A stretch of DNA of 64,000 bases from contig NZ_JBDOIO010000003.1 in the NCBI RefSeq assembly GCF_039831995.1, forward strand, positions 310,001-374,000. Reading direction: 5' to 3'. The notes under the pieces are model-generated. The model searched no databases. It was not told the DNA's origin and saw only the letters and a program-made list of their open reading frames with translations. Below, piece after piece: positions 41,146 to 49,447 of the stretch. How positions within the stretch are numbered: the stretch's first letter is position 1; each line of letters starts with the position of its first letter. This DNA is from Paenibacillus pabuli. GTDB taxonomy: Bacteria; Bacillota; Bacilli; Paenibacillales; Paenibacillaceae. The position numbers and the translations under genes were made by a program.

Positions 41146-41179
41146 ACCGTTGAGCTTGTGAAGAGCTCAATGGTTTTTT
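41146..41179 (+). terminator. Intrinsic terminator of the VanZ-like gene
   Basis: 11-bp stem ACCGTTGAGCT/AGCTCAATGGT (41146-41156 with 41164-41174, one G-T pair) and a T-tract. Confidence 0.92.
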
Positions 41180-41248
41180 GTGTTTTTTTATTTTTTTATA
41201 ATATTTATATTTAAATCAACTTTATATTTAATATTATTAAATAATAGT

Positions 41249-41277
41249 TTGACTTTATTTAAGTTTAAGTTTATTAT
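41249..41277 (+). promoter_or_regulatory. Sigma-A promoter of the DUF2089 operon
   Basis: TTGACT (41249-41254) and TATTAT (41272-41277) with 17-bp spacing, in a very AT-rich stretch 22 bases before the start codon. Confidence 0.8.
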
Positions 41278-41298
41278 TTGGATAAAAGGAGGGGAATT

Positions 41299-41598
41299 AT
41301 GGATATTAAAGACGTGCCTAATTGGGTTTTAGCTTTGGAAAATGAGGATATGGAGTTTATCCGAAAATTTGTTCTGAACTCAGGGTCGCTAAAAGAAATT
41401 GCGAAGATATATGAAGTCTCGTATCCAACCGTAAGAATTAAGCTCGATCGGCTCATCGAGAAAATAAAGGTCAACGAAGCAGAAGATAACGAAGATTTCA
41501 TTAAATTCATCAAGAATTTATCCATTGATGACCGGATCAGCGTAGATGATGCAAAACTAATTATTCAGAAATATAAACAAGAGAGGAAAAGTGAATGA
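41299..41598 (+). CDS. DUF2089 family protein (putative regulator)
   Basis: A 99-residue protein of the DUF2089 family: P-N-W-V-L-A-L-E-N-E-D-M-E-F-I-R-K-F-V-L-N-S-G-S-L-K-E-I-A, then a helix-turn-helix-like Y-E-V-S-Y-P-T-V-R-I-K-L-D-R-L-I-E-K-I (about 38-56). This form lacks the N-terminal zinc ribbon seen in longer members. ATG 41299 is behind AAAGGAGGGG. It overlaps the next small membrane-protein gene by four bases, an arrangement typical of DUF2089-membrane protein pairs that may act as regulator and partner. Confidence 0.88.
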   Translation: MDIKDVPNWVLALENEDMEFIRKFVLNSGSLKEIAKIYEVSYPTVRIKLDRLIEKIKVNEAEDNEDFIKFIKNLSIDDRISVDDAKLIIQKYKQERKSE

Positions 41599-41882
41599 TG
41601 AACGACGTTTATAGGTTATTAATCATTGTTGGAATACTGGCAGTTCAGTACTTTTTTTCAACCAGAAACAATGCTTATTGGGGGGCAGTTATACCCGTAG
41701 CTTATATTGGAATCTCCACATGGATGTTTGTTACAGAACGTATTGAAAGTACGCTAGGATTTATTCTTTATCTGATCCTAGGATTGCTCTTCTTAATTGC
41801 TGAATGGAGTGCGGGCAGAAAATCACTTCATTTGAAGAGAAATAGGGAATTGAACAAGATGAAAACTCACGACATGAACTAA
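41595..41882 (+). CDS. Small membrane protein coupled to the DUF2089 protein
   Basis: A 95-residue protein with three transmembrane helices (Y-R-L-L-I-I-V-G-I-L-A-V-Q-Y-F-F; W-G-A-V-I-P-V-A-Y-I-G-I-S-T-W-M-F-V; L-G-F-I-L-Y-L-I-L-G-L-L-F-L-I-A) and a basic C-terminal tail. Two consecutive ATG codons (41595 and 41598) overlap the TGA of the DUF2089 gene; either could be used. No family function is known to me. Confidence 0.8.
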   Translation: MMNDVYRLLIIVGILAVQYFFSTRNNAYWGAVIPVAYIGISTWMFVTERIESTLGFILYLILGLLFLIAEWSAGRKSLHLKRNRELNKMKTHDMN

Positions 41883-41920
41883 TACGCTAAGAACGAAAAC
41901 GGGTACGATACTGGGCTAAG

Positions 41921-41946
41921 AAAAGCGGGCAGATGGCTCGCTTTTT
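41921..41946 (+). terminator. Terminator of the DUF2089 pair
   Basis: AAAAGCGGGC/GCTCGCTTTT stem (41921-41930 with 41936-41945, one G-T pair) ending in T5. Confidence 0.75.
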
Positions 41947-42130
41947 CCATTTGTCGCTCAGAGCATGGGATAAAGTTTACCCGCTCCAATTCTTTTAGTT
42001 TGTTATAACAGTCTTGCCGTGTTCAGATTATGTTTCACTGTGCCCAAAACGTTTCTCTAGACCCACACAATCTCGCGATGATACTATCAAAAACGTGCTA
42101 GAAGACTGGAGAGTGCAGGAGGAGTTGTTC

Positions 42131-43018
42131 GTGGATCAACTGAAATACGACAATTTAAAAATGGGTGAACGAGGAGCCATTATTAGCATTGTTGCTTATA
42201 TATGCCTGACCGCATTAAAACTGGTTATTGGTTCCATCGCAGGCTCGGAAGCGCTCAAAGCAGATGGTTTGAATAACGCAACCGATATTGTGGCCTCGAT
42301 CGCCGTCCTTATTGGACTCAGGCTTGCTCAACGTCCAGCAGATAAAGATCATACATATGGTCACTGGAAAGCGGAGACCGTTGCATCGTTAGTTGCTTCG
42401 TTCATCATGATGGCTGTTGGTTTACAAGTTTTATTCGAAGCCATTGGTTCCGTTTTTCAAGGGGAAAATGAATCACCGGATCTGATTGCCGCATATACTG
42501 GCATTTTCTGTGCAGTTGTGATGTACCTGGTCTATCGCTATAATAAACGACTTGCTACTAAAATTAAGAGCCAGGCGGTCATGGCTGCAGCTCGCGACAA
42601 TATATCCGATGCTTGGGTAAGTGCCGGTACCGTCGTTGGAATTGTAGGCTCGCAGTTTGGTTTACCTTGGCTTGACCCGGTAACAGCAGTCATCGTGGGT
42701 TTCCTCATTTGTAAAACAGCATGGGATATTTTTAAAGAGGCTACACACCATTTGACAGACGGTTTTGATGTGGAGCTTATTCGGGAGTACAGAAAAACCA
42801 TTGCTACTATTGATGGGGTAGAGACAGTGAAAGATGTAAGAGCGAGAAGCTACGGAAATAATGCGGTTGTAGATGTCGTCATTACGGTTCGTTCTGACCT
42901 GGACCTGCAGCAAGCACATGATATATGTACCGAGGTTGAAGACGAATTGCTCAAAGAACATGACGTGTATACTGTACATGTACATGTTGAACCAGAGATG
43001 TGGGAAGAATCCGTGTAA
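42131..43018 (+). CDS. Cation diffusion facilitator (CDF) family metal exporter
   Basis: A 295-residue CDF transporter with six transmembrane helices, exchanging Zn/Mn/Fe-type cations for protons. The membrane metal site is A-D-G-L-N-N-A-T-D (about 44-52), followed by D-H-T-Y-G-H-W-K-A-E (about 73-82). The second site is A-A-R-D-N-I-S-D-A-W (about 155-164), and a ferredoxin-like C-terminal domain is present (D-V-R-A-R-S-Y-G, H-V-H-V-E-P). The Asn in place of the usual second Asp/His pattern (L-N-N) may alter metal preference. GTG 42131 is 6 bases behind AGGAGGAG; an upstream extension to 42014 is non-homologous and rejected. Confidence 0.9.
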   Translation: MDQLKYDNLKMGERGAIISIVAYICLTALKLVIGSIAGSEALKADGLNNATDIVASIAVLIGLRLAQRPADKDHTYGHWKAETVASLVASFIMMAVGLQVLFEAIGSVFQGENESPDLIAAYTGIFCAVVMYLVYRYNKRLATKIKSQAVMAAARDNISDAWVSAGTVVGIVGSQFGLPWLDPVTAVIVGFLICKTAWDIFKEATHHLTDGFDVELIREYRKTIATIDGVETVKDVRARSYGNNAVVDVVITVRSDLDLQQAHDICTEVEDELLKEHDVYTVHVHVEPEMWEESV

Positions 43019-43034
43019 ACGATATAGAAGTTGT

Positions 43035-43077
43035 AAACCAGTGGACGTTCATTCGTCCATTGGTTTTTTATTTTTTC
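43035..43077 (+). terminator. Terminator of the CDF gene
   Basis: 13-bp stem AAACCAGTGGACG/CGTCCATTGGTTT (43035-43047 with 43054-43066, one G-T pair), then TTTATTTTTTC. Confidence 0.92.
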
Positions 43078-43178
43078 ATAAAAAGTTAGGAAATCACAAA
43101 AGAATCAACTTTGCTCATTAGAATGCACCAATGAAGGCTAATGCCTATATATTGTTGTAGAAAAGGAGCTGACGAATC

Positions 43179-43784
43179 ATGATGAATTATATTCCAACCT
43201 ACTATTATCCTGTCTATCGAAAAGCAGATCACTTGAGCTGGACGCCAGCCAGCGTCGATTTAAACAGGAAGCTCAGATCATTATGGGAACAACATGTGTT
43301 CTGGACGAGATTAACCGTGAACAGTATCGTCGATGGGCTTGAGGATGTCCAGCCAACAACCGCAAGACTTTTACGCAATCCAAGTGATTTCGCCATGGTG
43401 CTTGAACCGTTGTACGGAACGGCTATAGCCAATCAATTTGAAAAACTGTTTAGAGAACATTTAACGATTGCCGCAGAACTTGTCAGTGACTTGAAATCGG
43501 GTAACACCACAGCCGCGGAAGATGCTCAGAAACGGTGGTATGCGAATGCAGATGCAATTGCAGCCTTTCTGGCCCAAATTAATCCATACTGGTCTCAAAT
43601 CGAATGGCAGCGGATGATGCATGAGCATTTACGTCTCCTTACGGAAGAGGTGGCAACTCGGATAGCGAAAGATTACGTAAGAAATGTTGCAATAAGTGAT
43701 CCCATACAACAACAGGCGTTAGAGATGGCGGATATGATGACGAGCGGAATTGTACAACAATTCCCGGCGGTATTTCAGTATTGA
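43179..43784 (+). CDS. Conserved helical protein of unknown function
   Basis: A 201-residue, mostly alpha-helical protein. Two similar halves can be seen: L-W-E-Q-H-V-F-W-T-R-L-T-V-N-S-I-V-D-G (about 36-54) and W-Q-R-M-M-H-E-H-L-R-L-L-T-E-E-V-A-T-R (about 144-162), each followed by a four-helix-like segment. I recognise the L-W-E-Q-H-V-x-W-T-R pattern as a conserved, uncharacterised Bacillus/Paenibacillus family that is sometimes misnamed in databases. No signal peptide or membrane helix. AAGGAG lies 10 bases before the ATG. Monocistronic. Confidence 0.75.
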   Translation: MMNYIPTYYYPVYRKADHLSWTPASVDLNRKLRSLWEQHVFWTRLTVNSIVDGLEDVQPTTARLLRNPSDFAMVLEPLYGTAIANQFEKLFREHLTIAAELVSDLKSGNTTAAEDAQKRWYANADAIAAFLAQINPYWSQIEWQRMMHEHLRLLTEEVATRIAKDYVRNVAISDPIQQQALEMADMMTSGIVQQFPAVFQY

Positions 43785-43847
43785 TCAAAATTCATGAAGA
43801 GTATCCAATTAAATTTCTGGATTGTTAAATAAGAGCGTTTGAACAAT

Positions 43848-43872
43848 AAGTCGCTATTTAAGCGACTTTTTC
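43848..43872 (+). terminator. Terminator with AGTCGCT stem (copy 1)
   Basis: AAGTCGCT/AGCGACTT (43848-43855 with 43861-43868) and T-tract. Near-identical hairpins occur at 45114 and 58224. Confidence 0.9.
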
Positions 43873-44045
43873 TTGTTTTCGATCATTCTTTATTGCTTCG
43901 AACGCAGCTCTACCATTGATCCTCTTTTTGTGGATAAAGTACAAGGTTCGTGAGCTTCTTGAAAAGGATAAAACGTAATGGAGATTTGCAAAATTTACAT
44001 TCAGATGGATAATAGTGGTACAGAGTACGAGAGGAGTGATGTCTT

Positions 44046-44105
44046 ATGGGAAGACATTTAAACGATACTAGGGCAGCTCAAAATGGGGGGAACACGTTTA
44101 AGTAG
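44046..44105 (+). CDS. Possible 19-codon leader ORF before the kinase-like gene
   Basis: ATG 44046 behind GAGGAG reads M-G-R-H-L-N-D-T-R-A-A-Q-N-G-G-N-T-F-K and stops at 44103-44105. It lies 44 bases before the kinase-like gene. It may be a leader peptide, the remnant of another gene or a chance ORF. Confidence 0.3.
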   Translation: MGRHLNDTRAAQNGGNTFK

Positions 44106-44123
44106 CCCGTAAACGACGTGAAT

Positions 44124-44140
44124 CCCTAAAAAGTTTAGGG
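44124..44140 (+). promoter_or_regulatory. Hairpin covering the ribosome binding site of the kinase-like gene
   Basis: CCCTAAA/TTTAGGG (44124-44130 with 44134-44140). The 3-prime arm includes the AGGGGA ribosome binding site of the ATG at 44150, so the stem would reduce translation unless opened. Confidence 0.5.
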
Positions 44141-44149
44141 GACGATAAT

Positions 44150-45028
44150 ATGCATCAAAGACCGATTACATTCAAGATGGATCGTGTATCATTCGAACTT
44201 CAAGAAGAGCATGATTTTACATGGCTTCAATCTATGGGCACCGTTTTTAGCGTGTTTGACCAGCAGGATTCGGGTAACATTAGTTTCGGAGTTGATTGCA
44301 ACGGTAAGAAGCAATTTGTTAAATATGCGGGTTGCAGACCCATGGAGTTTTCTGGGAAGCCCGGAGATGCCATTTCCAGATTAAAGCGTGCCGTACCGTT
44401 GTACAAAACCTTGGCTCACCCCAATCTCATTCAACTTATAGATCATTTTGAAACGAGAGAAGGGTATGCTGCTATTTTTGAATGGTTTACTGGTGAATGC
44501 TTGCATTCACACTGGTTATTTGCAGGTGAAGCAAAACATGGTCATCCGGAGTCGCCTTTCTATAAATATAAACAATTATCTATTGAGCAAAGGATGCAGT
44601 CCCTGGATAAGATATTTGAGTTTCATCAACACGTGGAGTCCAAAAGATACGTTGCTGTTGATTTTTATGACGGTAGTATTCTGTATGATTTTACAACGGA
44701 TGAAACGAAGATCTGTGATATTGATTTCTACAGAACGTCTCCTTCTGTCAATGACATGGGAGAGAACTTTTGGGGAGCAACACGTTCAAAATCTCCGGAA
44801 GAGTTTATACTAGGTTCGCCTATTGATGCAAGAACGAATGTATTCACCATGGGAGCGATCGCATTTGGACTGTTAGGTGGCGAATTGGATCATTCATATT
44901 CAAAATGGGAAGCAAACAGATCACTTTACGAAGTCGCCCTTCGAGCGGTTAGTCAGGATCGTGATCAACGATACAAGAGTGTACATGAATTTTTAGATGC
45001 CTGGAATTCAGCTAAACATAGACGGTAG
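44150..45028 (+). CDS. Atypical serine/threonine protein kinase-like protein
   Basis: A 292-residue kinase-fold protein without membrane segment. The ATP-lysine equivalent is Lys58 (Q-F-V-K-Y-A); the hinge region is A-I-F-E-W-F. The catalytic loop reads V-A-V-D-F-Y-D-G-S-I-L (Asp171, with Ser176 where Asn is usual), and the DFG position is I-C-D-I-D-F (Asp190). An APE-like S-P-E-E-F and the C-lobe R-T-N-V-F-T-M-G-A-I-A-F motif follow. So Lys and both key Asp are kept, while the HRD His/Arg, the loop Asn and the DFG Gly are changed. It may be active or a pseudokinase. The ribosome binding site is partly in a hairpin. Confidence 0.8.
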   Translation: MHQRPITFKMDRVSFELQEEHDFTWLQSMGTVFSVFDQQDSGNISFGVDCNGKKQFVKYAGCRPMEFSGKPGDAISRLKRAVPLYKTLAHPNLIQLIDHFETREGYAAIFEWFTGECLHSHWLFAGEAKHGHPESPFYKYKQLSIEQRMQSLDKIFEFHQHVESKRYVAVDFYDGSILYDFTTDETKICDIDFYRTSPSVNDMGENFWGATRSKSPEEFILGSPIDARTNVFTMGAIAFGLLGGELDHSYSKWEANRSLYEVALRAVSQDRDQRYKSVHEFLDAWNSAKHRR

Positions 45029-45113
45029 ACATTGGATGCTGCAGAACCTTCCAATTCATGCTCCATTTCTTTGAATTGACGTGAGCGCCAAGAGATATGA
45101 ACGTTGCTTGATT

Positions 45114-45140
45114 AAAAGTCGCTATTCAGCGATTTTTTTT
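45114..45140 (+). terminator. Terminator with AGTCGCT stem (copy 2)
   Basis: AAAGTCGCT/AGCGATTTT-type stem (about 45115-45123 with 45128-45136, one G-T pair) and eight T. Confidence 0.85.
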
Positions 45141-45206
45141 GTTGTGTAGTCAAAGTTCCTACCCCTAAACCGAGTACAAAAACATGTATCCTTTGCCATT
45201 TTACTG

Positions 45207-45236
45207 TTCATATTCCGTTCATATTGTATTCATTCA
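45207..45236 (+). promoter_or_regulatory. Three 11-bp-spaced TTCAT repeats before hydrolase paralogue 2
   Basis: TTCATATT (45207-45214), TTCATATT (45218-45225) and TTCATTCA (45229-45236) repeat every 11 bp, as in OmpR/PhoP-type operators. The first two units and their spacing are the same as at 36702-36720. Confidence 0.55.
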
Positions 45237-45314
45237 GAGGACAACTTGGTTGGTTAAACTTGCATCAGTGGACCGGAAGAACATTGTACAGATCACAAGA
45301 GGAGCTGAAAGAGA

Positions 45315-46301
45315 TTGACACAACAAGTAGCAAAGGAAGTAAAGAAAAGAACACTATTCAAGAAAGTGTTACATATTTTACTAAAAGTCATCGCTGCAAT
45401 CGTTATAGCCATCCTGCTTTTTGTAGCCATCGTGTATACGGTTAACAAAGTCAGCAGTTATTCAGAACAAAAAAGAACGGAACCATACGGTCAGCTGGTG
45501 TCAGTAGATGGGAAACAAATGAATGTTTCGATTCAGGGTAAAGGCGAAGAAACGGTTGTCCTGCTACCTGGTTATGGAACAGCGGCACCCGCACTTGATT
45601 TCAAACCGCTTATCGCAGAACTAACACCCTATTACAAGGTTGTTGTCGTTGAACCTTTCGGTTATGGTTTGAGCGATCAGACCGAGAAGGAGCGCAGCAC
45701 AGCTAATATCGTAAGTGAAATTCATGAAGCATTACAAAGTCTCCATATTGACCAGTACATTCTCATGGGTCATTCCATATCAGGGATCTATAGTCTTGAT
45801 TATGTGAACGAATATCCGGACGAAGTGAGAGCATTTATCGGGCTGGATAGCAGTGTTCCAACACTGAAAGAAGAACAGACGATTGATTCATCGGTGACAA
45901 CTCCGATTAAATGGTTCCGTAACCTGGGTTTCCATCGTATACAATTGAAATTGAGCACGGACCCTTATGAAGGACTGCCGTATGATCAACAAACCAAAGA
46001 GCAAATAGACATGTTCATTCGTAAAAACATGTATAACAACACGCAATTAAACGAGGCAGAGAACATGTATACCAATTTTACTGAAGCTGAGAAGCTAACA
46101 TTCCCTACAAATTTACCTGTTCTCCTCTTTGTTCAAGCGAATAATGCCGCAACGGATAAATGGGTTCCCGAACATGAAAAGCAAATAAAGGGATCTACAC
46201 ATGCTGAAATGGTCCTAATGGACGCGGGACATTATTTATATCGTTCCCATCCCAAAGAAATCTCTGAAAAAATAAAGCAGTTCACCAGTGAATTGAAATA
46301 A
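45315..46301 (+). CDS. Membrane-anchored alpha/beta hydrolase (paralogue 2)
   Basis: A 328-residue hydrolase, paralogous over its full length to the gene at 36803. It has a basic N-terminus, one transmembrane helix (19-43) and the same E-P-Y-G-Q-L-V-S-V-D-G-K-Q-M-N entry into the catalytic domain. Catalytic features are L-L-P-G-Y-G-T, E-P-F-G-Y-G-L-S-D, nucleophile Ser154 in M-G-H-S-I-S-G, and D-A-G-H-Y-L-Y for the His. TTG 45315 lies 11 bases behind AGAGGAG. It shares the upstream 11-bp repeats with paralogue 1, so the pair is probably co-regulated. Substrate unknown. Confidence 0.87.
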   Translation: MTQQVAKEVKKRTLFKKVLHILLKVIAAIVIAILLFVAIVYTVNKVSSYSEQKRTEPYGQLVSVDGKQMNVSIQGKGEETVVLLPGYGTAAPALDFKPLIAELTPYYKVVVVEPFGYGLSDQTEKERSTANIVSEIHEALQSLHIDQYILMGHSISGIYSLDYVNEYPDEVRAFIGLDSSVPTLKEEQTIDSSVTTPIKWFRNLGFHRIQLKLSTDPYEGLPYDQQTKEQIDMFIRKNMYNNTQLNEAENMYTNFTEAEKLTFPTNLPVLLFVQANNAATDKWVPEHEKQIKGSTHAEMVLMDAGHYLYRSHPKEISEKIKQFTSELK

Positions 46302-46349
46302 AAGAGGATGATCCAGTTGAACTCACTTATGTAAATAAATCATGATTTG

Positions 46350-46384
46350 AAACCGTTAATCCGAAAATATTAACGGTTTTTTTT
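46350..46384 (+). terminator. Terminator of hydrolase paralogue 2
   Basis: Perfect 11-bp stem AAACCGTTAAT/ATTAACGGTTT (46350-46360 with 46369-46379) and T8. Confidence 0.92.
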
Positions 46385-46445
46385 ATAAGTAAGAAATCGG
46401 TTATGGAGGTAAAACAGTAGTGACTTGCAAAAACAGTCCTAAGAC

Positions 46446-46487
46446 AAAAAAGAAGCGAGCTCGTGTTAGCAGTACACGGATCGCTTC
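46446..46487 (-). terminator. Minus-strand terminator of the broken aldolase gene
   Basis: Stem GAAGCGA/TCGCTTC (46452-46458 with 46481-46487) with inner CGTGT/ACACG; on the minus strand it is followed by TTTTTT (46446-46451). It lies 134 bases past the true end of the pseudogene. Confidence 0.75.
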
Positions 46488-46620
46488 CTGTTGCGTATTC
46501 CAATTAATTTTAGAGTTCAAAATCCTACAGGTTTAGCGGTGCACATAGTCAAACTACAATATTTCAACTTTGTTAAACAAGTGCCATAGATGCCATTCCT
46601 CTAAACCGAGGGAAATGGCT

Positions 46621-47529
46621 CTAAGAGGATTCTTCCAAGGGTTTAATCTCCGGAAGTACAGACTCCAACATTTCTCTTACTGATGAGTGAAGTGGCTATA
46701 AAGGAAGAAGGAGGCCAGGACTTGAAGTCAAGCCAATGATTGCTGCAGCTGCAGCTGTGACACGAAGACTTCCGTATTGCCTGAATAGCTTCCAGATTGG
46801 TTCAAGCTGTGACCAGTATTGATCTGCCTCAGCGGCCCGACCTTCCAGTGTTAACCGGGTTATTCTCAAGCATAACCTGGGAAATAAGCCGCCTAGTACG
46901 GAGTACCCTACTTCACATCCTGTGTTCAAGCCAGTGATCGCAAACGCGTCCCCGCTCACTCCGATCGTCACATGTGAAGGAACAAGTTCACGAAGATTGT
47001 TCACCCGTTCTTTGGCTTTTTCTGGATCAGAAGGCACACCCGGAATTTTGATGGAATGTACATGGGGAAGTGTAGCAATTCGACCATGGAGCTCGTCCGT
47101 AAAATGAAAGTGCGAAGTACTTGGATTGTCATATACACAAAGTGGAACAGAGAGCGATGCTGTAACGTGTTCATATAATAAGTAGACTTCTTCTTCCGTT
47201 AATGTCTGATAAGAAACAGGAGCAAGCAGCACGGCATTAGCTCCTGCCCGTTGTGCATCTTCTGCTAATTGAAGCACCTCTGCTGTGCGTATTGCACTAA
47301 TGCTTGTCATCACAGGAATGCTTTCGGCGGAACGGACAGCAAGTTGCAAGACCCGTAAACGCGCTGACCGGCTTAAATCGGCATAGTTGCCTGTGGATCC
47401 AAGAGCTCCGATCGAGTCAACTCCAGCTGTAACCATCCGCTCTACGATATTCACAAATTCTCTTTCGTTGATTTGATGTTCATTCATAGGGGTCAGGGGA
47501 AAAGCAGTTAATCCATGGAATATTCATTT
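46621..47529 (-). pseudogene. Dihydrodipicolinate synthase/N-acetylneuraminate lyase family protein, disrupted
   Basis: The central frame (46696-47487) encodes a DapA-family aldolase: G-A-L-G-S-T-G-N-Y-A-D-L-S, V-Y-D-N-P-S-T (Tyr of the Schiff-base pocket), and the lysine strand H-S-I-K-I-P-G. Two lesions are visible. At the 5-prime end, ATG 47529 behind GAGGAG reads M-N-I, then the frame shifts; the conserved F-H-G-L-T-A-F-P-L-T-P lies in another frame directly before the internal ATG 47487. At the 3-prime end an in-frame TAG (46696-46698) is followed without break by P-L-H-S-S-V-R-E-M-L-E-S-V-L-P-E-I-K-P-L-E-E-S-S and a second TAG at 46621. A shortened protein from 47487 would lack strand one. 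Confidence 0.82.
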
Positions 47530-47802
47530 CACTCCTCTAGTATGCAGATAAAGAATTACATAGAATTATGAGCCAAATGGGATGATTCTACAGAGCCAAT
47601 TTGTATAAAGTTTATAGGGCCAATATATTCGGTGAGTAGATATGATTCTTGCTTTTCATATGGATCACAATAATAGTTCTGGAGGAGATAGGATCATTTA
47701 CTTTGCAATGGTAAAATAGCTAAAAAAGGTCCAAGCTTTTCTCATTTTTCAACAATCAATAGAACAGGATTACATCAAGAAAAACATATACTGGGGGTCC
47801 TC

Positions 47803-49425
47803 ATGTATAAACTGATGATCGTGGACGACGAACTGCTAATGCGGGTTGGAATTCGTTCCATGCTTAACTGGGAGGAATTTGGTTTTTGTGTTGTCGGTGA
47901 AGCTGGAAACGGGAAGGAAGGCTTGGAGCTTGCGCTCGAGGTTTCTCCCGATCTGATTATAACGGATATCAAGATGCCCATCATGGACGGTCTTAAGCTT
48001 ATAAAAGAAGCATCTTTATTACTGAAAAACTGTAAGTATGTCATTCTGAGTAATTTTGATGAACTCCATTATGTGAAAGAAGCATTAAAGCTTGGTGCTG
48101 TAGATTATTTGATCAAAAGTGAGATTACAGAAATATCCCTGATTGAGCTCCTGACGAAGGTAAGACAGAAACTGCAAAACGAACAGAAGAGCCTGTCTAA
48201 TGTACCATTTGTGCAGCATGATTATTCTAAGAGTCTAAGACATCTCAAGGACAGTTTCTTTCAGGATATTGTAAGCGGATTCATAAGTGAAAAAGATATG
48301 ATTACAAAAGCAGAGGAACTGCATTTTCGCATACGATCTGACAGCCTTGTGGTTATTAAGTTTGTCGTGAACTATTACGAGGATGTGAAGAGGAAATATG
48401 TCGAGAAGGGAGAGAGGCTGCTCCGTTTTTCCATAGTGAATATTATGGAAGAGATCATTCCGTCGAAATGGGACAAAGAGATTTTAGTTGAAAGTTCATC
48501 CGAATATTGGGTTATCGTCAATCTCCCTTCTGGTAGCGGAACCAACCAAGTTGATATCCATAAACTATGCAATAAGCTTCTATCTTCTATAAAGGATTTT
48601 ATGAATCTATCGCTCACGGCTGGTGTAAGTACTACGGTTTCCGGCTTTCGCTTTCTTAAGAAGGCGTGTCAAGAGGCGGAATATGCACTGAGGGAGAGTT
48701 TCTTCACAGGTAGCAACCAGGTATTGTTTTACGAGGATCTGGCTCAAGCTCCGGCTCGAAAAGAAGTAAATGGGATACTTAGCACACAGCAACAAAAAGA
48801 CTTTTTGAAGTTGTGGGTAAGTAAAGACGTTCAAGAGGCGGAGAAGTTCTTTGAAAGGGTGCGATTGGATCTGGAAGCAAAGCGGGCGGATGAGAACAGT
48901 ATTCGTAAGCAATATATCACCGTCATGGAAATGATGCACTCCCATCTGTCACGGGATCCAAGAAGCAGCAAGCCTTCTTTAGAAGAAAAATCGCCCTATG
49001 AAACGGTTCTGAGGGGAGAGTACTGGAAGGACATTCATCAAGAAATGCTGACACATATCGTAGATTGCTTCACAACCGATTCCCAAATCATGCAGGAGCT
49101 TACCTATGCAGATGTGGCGATTCAAATCATTGACAAGTATTATGCCGAGGATATTTCTTTGCAAAGCGTTGCTGGTCAGATTAATGTGAATCCGTCGTAT
49201 CTCAGTCGGTTGTTCAAGCAGGAGAAAGGAGAGAACTTTATCTCTTACTTGACACGGGTTCGAATCGAACACGCCAAGACTTATCTATTAAGCCGAGAAT
49301 TAAAAGTATATGAGATCGCAGACACGGTCGGATACCATAATTACACGTATTTCAGTAAAATATTCAAAAAGTCAGTAGGCGTTACTCCAGAGGAATATCG
49401 TGAGCAGATGCTTGGAACCATGTAA
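47803..49425 (+). CDS. YesN-type response regulator with AraC HTH
   Basis: A 540-residue regulator of full YesN length: receiver domain (I-V-D-D-E at 6-10, phospho-acceptor Asp55 in I-T-D-I-K-M-P, S-N-F-D-E-L-H-Y, L-I-K-S), a long middle region (about 130-420), and AraC HTH motifs (I-S-L-Q-S-V-A-G-Q-I-N-V-N-P-S-Y-L-S-R-L-F-K-Q-E and V-Y-E-I-A-D-T-V-G-Y-H-N-Y-T-Y-F-S-K-I-F-K). GGGGGTCCTC precedes the ATG. The kinase follows after 22 bases. The pair faces the convergent importer at 51238-54726 and presumably controls it. Confidence 0.93.
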   Translation: MYKLMIVDDELLMRVGIRSMLNWEEFGFCVVGEAGNGKEGLELALEVSPDLIITDIKMPIMDGLKLIKEASLLLKNCKYVILSNFDELHYVKEALKLGAVDYLIKSEITEISLIELLTKVRQKLQNEQKSLSNVPFVQHDYSKSLRHLKDSFFQDIVSGFISEKDMITKAEELHFRIRSDSLVVIKFVVNYYEDVKRKYVEKGERLLRFSIVNIMEEIIPSKWDKEILVESSSEYWVIVNLPSGSGTNQVDIHKLCNKLLSSIKDFMNLSLTAGVSTTVSGFRFLKKACQEAEYALRESFFTGSNQVLFYEDLAQAPARKEVNGILSTQQQKDFLKLWVSKDVQEAEKFFERVRLDLEAKRADENSIRKQYITVMEMMHSHLSRDPRSSKPSLEEKSPYETVLRGEYWKDIHQEMLTHIVDCFTTDSQIMQELTYADVAIQIIDKYYAEDISLQSVAGQINVNPSYLSRLFKQEKGENFISYLTRVRIEHAKTYLLSRELKVYEIADTVGYHNYTYFSKIFKKSVGVTPEEYREQMLGTM

Positions 49426-49447
49426 TCCGTGAATAGAGGTGCAGCAT

